From contig NC_049981.1 of assembly GCF_000003815.2 (NCBI RefSeq), positions 6,438,266-6,502,265 of the forward strand: a stretch of DNA of 64,000 nucleotides, given 5' to 3'. Of the stretch, positions 1-33,300 are shown one piece after another. Positions within the stretch are counted from its first letter, which is position 1. Each line of letters opens with the position of its first letter. Below the pieces are notes generated by a model. That model saw nothing but the letters and a program-made list of their open reading frames with translations. It was not told the origin of the DNA and made no database searches. The DNA comes from Branchiostoma floridae (taxonomy: Eukaryota > Chordata > Leptocardii > Amphioxiformes > Branchiostomatidae). The translations under genes were made by a program, and so were the position numbers.

Positions 1-461
1 GCAAAATTTGATATATATAGTAATGACTTCTTTGATGGGACAAAACATAGTTACACCCCAACTTTCATGACAATCTATCTTTATGCTTTTCAGCCACAAA
101 CAAACATATGTACACACGATACTAACCAATTAGTGTTTGCAATAGGAAAATGCAATGGTTACACACGGTAAGTCTTTAAAGCAATATTTTTGTGTGAATA
201 ATGATTAGTTGCACAGCACTCATGATCTGTCATCTATTACAGGTTTCAGAAAGATGCACTAGACTGTACGTTAACACTATGATATTGCTATAGTGTTTAA
301 CAGCGTTAACTGTATGGTACAAAATAGCAAGTACTGTATATGGTTTTAGGAGGCCCAAACAAAGCGTACAATGAAAACACTACAGGCCTAGGGTTCTTAC
401 AAACTGCCCATACATTACACAATTGGTCACACAAATATTATAATAAAGCATTGAAGGTTCA

Positions 462-765
462 CTAAAATCTTGCCACAGCGTGTAAAAGTGTTAACATCAT
501 ATGGTACAACATACCCAGGAATTGTATGACTTGTACTAGTCCGAGGACAGCGAGAAAGAGAAAACGAATGACGTTCTGACAATTTGTCCATATGTATTAC
601 ACACTCACTCACTCACTCACTCATCCTCTTGCGTAGAGCCGAATGTATTACACAGCAGGTCACAAAATCAAGCATTGGAGGTTTTACTACAAGCTTGTCA
701 CAACGTGTAAGAGCATCAGCAGTCTACGGTACAGCATGAAGCCAGGAACCACAGACAGCAAGTGA
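462..765 (-). repeat. Two degenerate copies of gene A terminal-exon end
   Basis: On the minus strand, 578-462 reads in frame to TAG and ends MLYHMMLTLLHAVARF, against MLYHRLLTLLHAVARL in the true exon. A second copy (about 765-687) ends LLMLLHVVTSL but is frameshifted upstream. The flanking 3' UTR (GGTCACA...AAGCAT) is repeated as well, so the unit is about 160-225 bp. A CACT microsatellite interrupts it at 602-622. Confidence 0.75.
602..622. repeat. (CACT)n microsatellite
   Basis: Five tandem CACT units. Confidence 0.9.
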
Positions 766-844
766 GAGGAAAAACAGTTCTTACAATCTGCCTAATATAT
801 AGTACACAACAGGTCACAAGCCTCAAACAAGCATCGAAGGTTCA

Positions 845-22434
<21,590 letters not shown>

Positions 22435-24229
22435 CGTTGCATTAAGTATCTGCCACTCAGTCTAATGCAGAGTTGAGCGCGCTACTGCGTACAAAAATAA
22501 GTTCAAAGTTCTTAAAATAGCTCAATTGTTCGGGAAACGGATCCAATGTTCAATAACAGTTCAAAAGTTCAAATTTAGACAGTTTCAATGTCCATTTTGG
22601 AGAAGTTGTTTTGTTCGACAATGTCCGCTGAAGTTTCTGTGTAACGCCTCGTGGCCTTCCCTTACTGCTGTACCCCAGCGTCGGTACGCCAGTGTCCCCA
22701 GCTGTCGATAGCTAGCTTCCACCTGACCAAAGCGATTTTGCCGTGTCGCAGTCGACCACTATGCCATGGCCCCTAGTCAGTTCAACCAAAGTACAGTTGC
22801 CTATTATAGATTTGTCTCAACAATCACATTCTAGATATAGAATGTTTGACCACTAAGCTTTCATCGCGATTGCGTAACTTGCCACCCTCGTTCAAGATCG
22901 ACCAGGACAATCTAGTGCGACGTGTACTCACTCTGGTAGAAGGCCTGCTCGGCAAACCGCCACTTGGATCGTTTGAAACGTTTTTACGCGGTGAGCTTCC
23001 TTGAGGAGACTTTTATAGTCACTGTGGTTGTTTGGTGACGCAGTTATCCTCGGGATTTTTTCTTATGCAGTCGCAGACTAAATTTAGTCGATGACGTAGT
23101 GTGTCAGATCTTGACATTTCCGGCCAAAAATGTTTGCATTCTTACGCAGGTTCACATATATCGATTAAAACACCGTCTTTTACACGATATTTGTCACGTG
23201 AAGGTTGGTCACTCCAATGTAAAGAGATAAGTTACACAAAGTTTCTGGTTCAGTGCATCTACTGACAGTCCATTCCGAGTCCCCCATACCCACAGAGTCC
23301 AAGCGTCTAACAAATTGTTTAGTAATTGTTTTTTACAAAGGGAAGGTATTGTATTGGTAAGTTACAGATTTACGCAAAAAATGCATTTATGAACAGAACA
23401 CTTTCTCAGCATATAAACAATACAAAACAGCTGATAAAAACATTTGAATAAAGATGTTCAAGATAGAAAAAAATGTTCTGGAGCATGTGTGAATACTTAC
23501 ACCTGGGAAATCTAAAAATAGTCTGGTATTTCCAAGCTCCAAGTTGCTGTCGCTGCAAAGTCACAGCGATATTTGCATAGTTATTTGTTTAGTGACAATC
23601 GAATTTTTGTGTATCCAAGGTTCACGGGGCGCTTTTGGAGGCAAGTACCAATGACGCTCGATAGCTGCTACAAATACATGTGTAGTTAAACACGTCAACA
23701 ATGTACAGTGACCACCCAAAACACGAACGGGGTTTAAGTAAACGTTAGGCCACCATAGGCAGTGGCGTTGTGTGACCAAGAGACATTTACAACGATGCTA
23801 AGTTTAACGGTGCACACTCCGTTTATTTGGGGTCTCAAATCGAGGCTGCGCACCCTCAAGTCAAGAGGCCGTCTTTTCAAGGAAATGAATCTGAAGCAGA
23901 AAAGCCGTGTATGGGAACAGCCGGGTTTCAGTTTCTTCACCCTCTCTACTTTTCGTAATTTTTTGGGGAGAAATTTTTTTAACGTAAAACATATGCAAAA
24001 AAAGGGAATTTTAGTTTAGTCACGAAAATGACTGATACTGTCGGAAAGAGAATACAGCTAGGATTAATCAAGCAAAAAAAAGTGGCAATAAAAACAAGAG
24101 ACGGTTTTATTGTTTATTAGTATTAATGATTGTTGTTGTAGGTGTGTTGATTTTATGGGACTCAACTTCTGACCAATCAAATCGCTCGGGGCAGTTTCGA
24201 CTGCGCATGGCATTGTGGGAAAAAACAAA
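22435..24229. promoter_or_regulatory. Divergent intergenic region between genes A and C
   Basis: Gene A starts leftward at 22434 and gene C rightward at 24230, so this 1.8 kb must hold both 5' UTRs and promoters. No other coding frame is convincing. A TATA-like site faces gene A; the gene C side is TATA-less. Confidence 0.7.
23010..23018 (-). promoter_or_regulatory. Possible TATA box for gene A
   Basis: Minus strand reads CTATAAAAG, about 575 bases upstream of the gene A start codon. A start site near 22985 would give a long or spliced 5' UTR. Only one motif supports it. Confidence 0.35.
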
Positions 24230-24240
24230 ATGGCGGCGCC
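24165..24240 (+). promoter_or_regulatory. TATA-less proximal promoter of gene C
   Basis: GACCAATCAAAT (CCAAT box, 24170), CTGCGCATGG (NRF1-like half site, 24200) and AAAATGGCGGC (YY1-like element spanning the start codon, 24228) sit within 65 bases. This is the usual set for a broadly expressed gene with a very short 5' UTR. Motifs are seen; function is inferred. Confidence 0.5.
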
Positions 24241-24389
24241 CAGGTACACATTTTCCGTGCTGGTTGTATTGATTTTCCTGTTTTCGCCTGTGTACATCGC
24301 TCAGAGGCCACCTCCTGGTGCGATCGTACCTACTACAGATGACCTGAGGAGACTGGTGGCTACGGAGGAGCTTGTCTTGGTGAATTTCT
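24230..24389 (+). CDS. Gene C exon 1 (residues 1-54)
   Basis: ATG in AAAATGG context; 160 nt ending phase 1 at donor GTGAGT. Encodes the signal peptide and LVLVNF, first strand of the thioredoxin fold. An upstream in-frame GTG at 24215 is not a plausible start. Confidence 0.9.
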
Positions 24390-27300
24390 GTGAGTATGGG
24401 CGAAAATCCGACCATTTCCGGGTGTTGGCCATGGTGTCGCTAGGCTGGATAGAGTTTTGGGACACGTCAGCGTAGTATGAACAGCTGTTTCAGTACTAGG
24501 TGTAGAAATCCGGTTGTGTGTGACGTCTGTTCGTGCATTGGTACCTCGTGTACAATCATCTGTCGATCTTAGAAACAAAATATTTTTATAAACATTGCCA
24601 TATGCCTATTTATATACACATTGCATTTAGTACGTAGTGTATAGCAGGTCAAGACTTGAAGCAATAGTACAGTAAATGCATTTAAGTTAGCAGGAAGCAC
24701 GCAGTTGTGGGAAGAAGGCCTGTTCACGGTGCTTTTAAGTTCGCGGTAGCATCTATGCACTGTAGTCTCTTACTACCATAGATAAAGGTTCGCGGTGGTT
24801 TTGAAATCTAAGAAAACCGTGAACATAAAACCACAACAAAAATATCTGCATTTACAGTATACTAATACTAATGATCCAGTTAGTACATACAATGACGTCA
24901 CCAAGCTCAAGTCTCTTACAAGAGCTCAATCCATAGGAGCCCTAACATGGGTAAATTCACTTCATAGGCCCTAACACGGGTTAACTCACTTCATCATAGG
25001 CCCAGTGAGTATTTGGTTACGACCATTGACTGTGCCCCAAGTTGTCAACGGACAGGCATGGACTAGCATGTCCGCACTCTCAGACTTGCTTTAGGTTATC
25101 TCTAAATGATACCCATGTGCAGTTTTTACCAGTATCATGACAAGAATTTACCAACACTTGACATAAATCACTACTGCGTACTGTTTTCAGAAATTTCTGT
25201 CGTTGTAAATTGCATAAGAGCAAATTCTCACAATCTTGAGTCTGTCTGTGCCTAACACACAGTATTAAATAGGTCTGTAATTTATTTGCTCTTCCTGTGG
25301 TTTTATTTTGCTATTTGGAAGGAAAAGGACACTTTTGCTGTGTTTTTTGTTCATGTTGAAGCAATTGCTATTGTACAGTAGTCATAGAACTTGAAAGGGA
25401 CGTATTTATGGTGTCATATGTGCACGCAGAGATTTAGAATTGGCACCACAAAAACTGCGCCCCAAAAACTGCATTTTGATAAAACCCCAGCAAAAGTTTT
25501 AAGACTCAATTTTGTTAAATCTCCAGGACCCACCCCTCCACCTCGAAACAGACATTTGCTTGTATTGTTTTTTTTTTTAGTAATAATACTGATGTAGGAT
25601 AGACGGAAATCTCACCCTCAATTGTAACATCCAAAACATAGAACACTGGAGAAACACACTCTGCAGAAGAAGAGATACAGTAGAAGCCGGATTACTGCAT
25701 GCTTCTGTTAATTGCACAGAGTCTCAAAATCGGTGCAGGTCAATAACTTCACTATGTTGCACCACCCTCATAATTGCATGAAATATGCTGGCAAATGGGG
25801 TGTGTGCAATTTAAACAGCTTCTACGAGGGTGAGTCAGAAAGTAATGCAAGTGGTTTTATAACAGACTCGTTTTATTATCAATTGAGTTGAAATTTGGCA
25901 CAAAAGTAGCGATATATGTCCTCTTGAGATTGAATGTTTTAAATCTGGTCTTTATTATTTTATGAGCAACTGAGTTGATTTCAAGATGAACACACCCTTA
26001 GTACCTTGTCAGACTAGCGATTCCTCTAAATCTGACCCACTAAAAATCACTGTAGGAAGTTGAAATTACCCATGTATGATACCAAATGTCTCTATAGATT
26101 GCGTGCCAATTTTCATCTCTAAACTCGTAATGGTTCTTTATTTACAGCTGCTAGGATGCAGTAAGTTGTGTTATAGAGCTGTTGGATTTATACACGAATT
26201 CGTGAGTTGTTGGTTAAAAGACTACTTTTCCATTAACCAAAAGAAACGAAACTTTACACAGTTATTAACTGTTTAGATGCCAAAAAGTGTGCTAAGTTTC
26301 ATTTCTCTTTGTTAATGGAAAAGAAGGCTACGGAAAGTTTTAATAATAACACCGCAGATCTCATGACCCTGAAGACCGCGTATACCTCACTCTACACCAG
26401 CAACGAAAAAAGAAAAACTGCTCAGATTTCAGAGTTAAAATTAAGCGTGTGGCTTATAGAGAAATGCAGCTTATTACATGTGCAGGCTTAGTCTCCTACA
26501 ATAGCAAACATTGGTTTAGGGATATTCTTGATTGTACGTTAATTGGACCTCTCTTTTCTTCTGACGGGATACCAAGGGTGTAGTCACCTTGAAAGCAGCT
26601 CAGTTACTCATAAAATAATGAGCAACAAATTTTGATGTTTCAATCTCAAGAGAAGATATGTCTTAACCTTTGTGCCAAATTTCAACTCATTCGATCAAAG
26701 AACGACTCTGTTATGAAACCACTTGCATTACTTTCTGACTCACCCTCGTACTATTCTCTCTTGCATCTATCTTCCCTATTTTCCCTAGTCAGAGGGTTCT
26801 TCATGTTTGTTGTGGAGGATACATATCTAAAAGGTTTTCTTTTGTCCATTAGAGACTGTGACTCTTATGTGTTTATACATGTAGACTTTACGAAAATCGC
26901 TGTACGAGGGGCGTTCAATAAGTAATAACTCTGACTCATTTCCCATAGCAGAATATTAATGAAACTTGGCACAGTTATTAGTCTTTCTCTTCATAGGAAC
27001 CACCCAGAGTTATGCATTTCTCCCATCGTTTGATGCAGCTCTGGACACCGTTTTTGTAGGACACCCCAGGTTGGTCCTCCAACAGATGCCTCATCAATGG
27101 CAGAAGAGGAACGACCAGGTCTGGGAGCTGTTTCCACAGACTTCCGGCCATGTTTGAATTCAGGATGCCAGCATTTTACAAGGTCATATGATGGGGCATC
27201 ATCACCATAAGTTTCTTTCATTTCATCAAAAGTCTTCTTTGGTGTGCGTCCTTTCAAATACAAAAACCGGATCACTGCGCGACACTCAACTGGCTCCATT

Positions 27301-30300
27301 TCACACCTGGTCCATTTCACACCTAACTCAGTTCAAACACCAGTAAATCAGAAACTACAAATAGTTCAGAGCTCTTTTTTGCAACATAAACTATAAAAAT
27401 ATGCATCATTACACATGCAAAATTTCATTTAGATCAGACAACTGCAAGTAGGTCAGAGCTATTACTTATTGAACGCCCCTCGTACTTTTGTCGTGTCAAT
27501 AAAGATTGTATTGTGTTTCTCATGAATTTTATGATAATCAATCATTTCTAGGAGGAGAGCATAGCAGACAGCAGGCTGGCAGGTCCTTGTGTTTCTGTTG
27601 GGGGAGCAATTAGTCATGGATATTATTATTAGCTATGTTTTCCATTGGGTTTCACATGTGTATCCTTTAGTCATACAGGGATTACAATAGAAAAGTGTAT
27701 GTGTCTAAGTTGTATGACTGAGCTTCGTGAGGGGGTCTGACTGTCACTCGGTAAAGAAAGAACATTTTTGTATCCCTTCCCAGATGAGCCCAGCTGTGAG
27801 GAGTGTAAGGCGTTCTACCCTGTGTATACAGAATTGGCCCAGGAGCTGGAACAAGTAGATGTTGTGTGTGTGTCGCACAATGGACCACTGCCGGAGTATG
27901 GGGTCAACAGTTTTCCTAGGATACTGTTCTTCAGGAAGGGCAGCCCTGTGCTGTACGATGGTAAGGACATTTGAATATCTATCCTGTGATCATTTGCATA
28001 TTTGTGATTTGACTGATCTGACAATGACACTGCTGGAGTATGAAGTAAACGGTTTCCCAAGGGTACTGTTCTACAGGAAGGACAGCTTTGTTCTGTATGA
28101 TGGTACTAACGGTAGAGTCATTTGAAAATTTATCCTGTCTACATTTGCATATTCATGATTTCATAAATGCAACACCAAGTTATACTGTTCAAATTGCATG
28201 TAAACAGTACACCTGGACCACTGCAGGAGTACGAGTCAACAGCTTTCCCAGTATACTATTCTACCAGAAGGGCTAGCCTGGTATCCAGCCGTATTATACA
28301 TACTATAGCTCCCAAGACTCTCTTCTGTCTTCTCTGCAATAACTGAGAAGACAGAAGAGACTCAGAAGGTACACTATGGCTAAGGATACCAGGCTAAGAA
28401 AGGGTAGCAATTTGCTGTATGATGGTAGAGCTATACTGTCTTTTTTATTGTATTTCCTAGATATGCAGATACTATTTATACTCAATGCTACAAAATTTCA
28501 AAATTAGTTGAAAGCAGCATTAACTCAGTAGTTTTCAACCTCATGTATGCTGTGTTTCTTGTTTTCAGGAGGTACTAGTATCATTTTGTATCATGTACTT
28601 ATGTTATGAGTTGTTAGGGTTGAAAAGAAAATCCAACCTGCAATGCATGGTTTTGAACAGCAGGTGTCTCCATGTACTACAGGTTTGCTAACAGGTGTGG
28701 TACCTGTCCACAGGTGGACCTGCACTGTAACAGGTGTGTTACCTGTCCACAGGTGGACCTACACTGTAACAGGTGTGTTACCTGTTTAGGGGTGTGTTAA
28801 CTGGTGTGTTACCTGTTTACAGGTGTGCTAAGAAGTATTTTACATATCCACATGTGTGCTAACAGGTGTGTTACAAAATGCACCTGTTCACAGGTGTGTT
28901 AACAGGTGTGTTACCCATCCACAGGTGCCCTGATGCATGAGGACCTGTATGAGTGGCTAGAGTTAACCAGACAGCCCAACCTTCAGCAGCTATTTGAGGA
29001 TAACTTTGAACACCTGACTCAGGCCTCTACTGGAGCAACTACAGGGGACTGGCTTGTCATGTTGTAAGTTAGTCTCACTGCCAAAAAACAATGGATGTTG
29101 TTTGAACGTCTGACCGTTTCCAAAATCGTATCTAGTTGCTTGAGTAACTACTTTGTGACATATCTTATTACCTGGATGTCTAACCTTCATCAACGCATGT
29201 TGTCAGTTATTCTTAATAGTCTTTATCCACTTTTCTAGAAGACACAGAAATATACACGTATAATATGTAGACTATCATCATCATCATCATTCACTGCATT
29301 CTGCATCTACAGCCTTAGAGAAGTCCTGTAGCTGCATATACTTGTTCCTTATGTATAATGTTAAAAGCTATTTCTTTATATAAACTCAGCACAAAAAGGT
29401 TGGAATATTAACTTCAGTTGATCATATTTCTATTGTTTCTGCATTAATTTCAATATATTATGTATCTATAGAAAGCTTAAATGATTTTCTTTCCAATGAT
29501 ACTAGTCTCATTACTATTGTTAACTCACGGAACATGCACTAGGCCTGCTTACGTGAGTGGGTCACGAAAAAAAAGTGCACGAATTCCCCCGTTTCTGTTC
29601 AACACTGTATTGTCCGGTTGTTACGCCTGCGGGTGTCAATGATTCAATAAATCCTTTTTTTTCACCCAACATTTGGTATACAGAACACCTAAGTTTATTT
29701 TTAGCATATCTTACTATTTTATGATTGTAAATTCATGGAACAAGCAAGCACCAGGCCTGCTTAGGTACCCTACTAAAGTCAAACAATCCAATTAGCTCAT
29801 CTTCTTCCGTCGGTATTGACTTGTGAATGAAGGCATGTTGAATAAACAGGACATTTCAATCAAAGCCACTGTTACGCTTTATTCAAGCAAGCAATTTGAA
29901 CTAAGAGGTGTTCAATCAAGTGCTAGCCATAACCTGTAGCAGTGTAGGAAGTCTATCCGACATCGCATCCTGGAGGTAGTCTGCAATGGTCCTTGCTCTG
30001 TGTGGACGGGTGTTGTAATCTTGCAGAATGGCTTTTAGTCCAATATTGAAGAGGTAGGATATTGGAACTGGATGGAGAATGGTGTCCCTGTATCTCACCA
30101 CATTGTTGCCTGGAATGCCGATGAGTCTTGTTTTTTTCTCTTCTTTTTCTTTTTTATCGCGGTTAAACTGCCCGACACCATGACGCTGCCTCCGCCACCA
30201 AATGCTGAAAGTTATTCTCGCCGTGTCAAGGTACAGTTCTCCTTGCCGCCTCCATGCTTTGATTCGGTCATCCAACTACCGAAAAGGCAGCTATACTCTA

Positions 30301-33300
30301 TTCAAATGTGCTAAAACAAACCTGTATGTTCTGTACACCAAACAAGACATGAAAAAAGGATTGATTGAATCACTGACACACCCGCCAACACCAAGGACGA
30401 TACAGTGTCGAATAGAAACAGGGAAATTTGGGCACTTTTTTTTGGTGACCCACTCGCGTATACAGGCCTAGTGCAGGTTTCATGAGTTTACAATCATTAA
30501 AAATTTGATACCATAGGGACGGGAATTGCACAAGCTTTCTATTGATGTATATTACATTGAAATTTATGCAGAAATAACGGAAATATGATGTAGCAAAGTT
30601 GATATTCCAAACTTTTTGTGCCGAGTTAGTAAAGGCAGGTCAACAGTATTTGTAATGTGAGGAAGATGATCTCTGGAATTATAATATTAAGATAAAGATG
30701 TATGTTGTGAACAATGCATATATCAATGTTTGTTTTCATCCCAGCTCATCTGAATCATGTGTGGACTGCAAAGTGGCCATACCAGTCCTGGATGCTGTTG
30801 CCACCAAGTATGTTTTATATGATATTCCCCTTCATATTTTTTTTCATTTCAATATTTTATGACCAGTCTCCTGGTTGTGGGGTCATGCTCAGAGGTTCTA
30901 GGTGAGTTTTGAAACACGTCCCATTAGTGTGAGTTGTTCAGAACTTACAGTCCTATGACCGTAACTGGGTCAATTGCTGTCATATTGAGGTCAACTGTAT
31001 TAGTGTGTGATGGCAGCCGCTCCAGACCCTTGGGATTGTATGCTCCTTGCTATTCAGCCTCTGGCTGCAAAGTTCAAAGAAAGAATACTTGGCCCACCCA
31101 ATAACAATAGTGAGTAACGAGACAAAAAGTCGGTGAGAATAAAGCATTGATTGTGTAAAAAACAGAGCCGTTGCTTTTTTCTCACCGACGTTTTGTGACC
31201 ACATCTGAACTGTGAGCAGTGACACCTGTCCTGTAGTACAATGTGAACCAGTCAGAATTGTCGAGAAGAAGGTGACAGAAGGTCACCAAAACGTCTGTGT
31301 GAGTAAATCATGGTTGTGTAAAAAGAGTCTCTTTATTCATTGACCTACCAACCTGATGAAACTGTTCAAGGATGCAATAACAATAGTGAAATAATGTTGG
31401 CTTTAAAGATTTATTATCATCACAAAAGTTAATGTAATCATGTCAGTACAATATTACAGTTGTATGATGTAACAAAGTGTCTTAAATGTTAGTGATAAAA
31501 TGTGTACTATTCTTCTAAGAGTCCTACAACTGATGTAGCATTATCAACCAAAATATACAGAACAGAAAACGCCAAAAAGGTGAACTGTACATGTGTAGAT
31601 TGAATTAGCCATAAGGAATGGAATTGAAATAAGTGAGCAAACTTGAATGTGTGTAAGTATAAGTTTTAGAATTGAGTATGTTTTTCATTTTACAGGGTGA
31701 AGGGGAGACAGAATGTTGCAGTTGTCGACGTGGAGAAAAATCCTCAACTCAAGGACAGATTCAAGGTCACTGAAGTGCCAACAATAATCTTGTAAGTATC
31801 ACAGGTGATCTCTCTTTACGTCTCCTAATTAGAAGTGATTCAAACATTAGCCAATGAACTTAAGTTGTGTCCAGCTCCTTTCATATGAGCTCAGTAGATT
31901 GCAACTGTTCACTTTAGCATTCTGTAACTCAACTGACCTGGACAACTAAAACAGTTATGGGTCTTTTGGCATAAGGCACTTTTTTTCTTCTAAGAACCCA
32001 GAGAACTTGTCCAGAATCCTGTTTCACTTATCTTGAATAGGAAGTTAAATAGAGGCCACTTGTGAACCATGAAGTGAAAAAAAGTTCTGCTAGAATTGAG
32101 CAAAATGTGCGAAATTCAATCCAGATAGATGAACCGTTGCTCACAACTGATCAAGGCATGAAATTGATTGATTGCTGTACTGTTACCCCTTTTGATGGTA
32201 TTGGACTTTTCTTTTACACAACCAGTAATGATTCTCACCTGCTTACATTCCAATGCCTGTCAGACATGTACAGCAGAACTTCTGACTGGAGTTTTGCTTC
32301 TCACCGCTATATATCAGAAGCTCTGAGGAAGATGTCTGATAGAGATAGAAAAGTAAGCATGATATCACTGAGAGCCATCACTGGTTGTGTACTTCGTAAA
32401 AGAACACTCCAATATCTCCAATATCTAAATGTTCTATGAACCTGATGAAATTTTTTTTAAATCTTTTTTCCTAAGTTAAATAATATAATCACTATCTGTT
32501 ATTTCAGGATTAATTCTTGGCAACAGTGGTCATTGATTCGTGTATACCTTAAAGTTTGTATTGGAAGAAAATTTAGCATTGTGTGATAACTACCAACACA
32601 GATGAGCTTCAATGCTTATTATCTCTTAGTCTCTGTAACACAAACTCTGCTGTTTGGGCTGTAACTTTAGTTGCCCCTCCCCACTGGATGTTGGGTGGGC
32701 TGCTATAAGCGAGATTTAATCAGACTAATTATCTATTACCCTTCACAGCTTCCGCCTAGGGAAGATGTACACCTACAACCTCCCCAAGATGGACATCCCG
32801 ACTATCAAATCCTTCATGGAGGGATGGTACAAAAACGTGCGAGCAGAGGCAGTACCCGGCATTCCCACACCATTGTGAGTCAATAACGGATTTTCCCCAA
32901 ACTCTCTTAATCAACATTGATATAATTTATCATGTTGGAAAGCTGGGACTTTTCTCTCTGTCTATAAATATATATAGTCCAAGATTCAGGGTTATATGTG
33001 AAAGTGAATTAAAGGTAGAGGTAGTCCCATGATCTTTATAAGGCCATTGTGGCAGTAGGTCATTTTTCTCAGTGTTATAATAATAATAATAAGATGCAAA
33101 TCACTTTTAATCTGAGAAATATGGCAGCTAGTGGAATAACAACAGCCAGTGTTTTATACTACATGTATTTTCAATATTTGAGAGATTTTTTTATAAAAGC
33201 TGCAGTTTGAAATCCACTGGTAACATGTTAGTTTTCTTTTCTCCTTTTTACAGTGACCAACTTGTAGAAAAGATCGTGGATCACCTAAAGGTAAGACATA

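Noticed and set aside
27859-28125. Single continuous 88-codon gene
   Set aside because: It only bridges exon 2 of gene C and its degenerate downstream copy in a frame that differs from the exon.
32062-32439. 125-codon plus-strand frame in gene C intron 5
   Set aside because: Part of it (CTGAGGAAGATGTCTGATAG and CCTGATGAAA) matches dispersed repeat text near 48890-48985; no domain or splice support.
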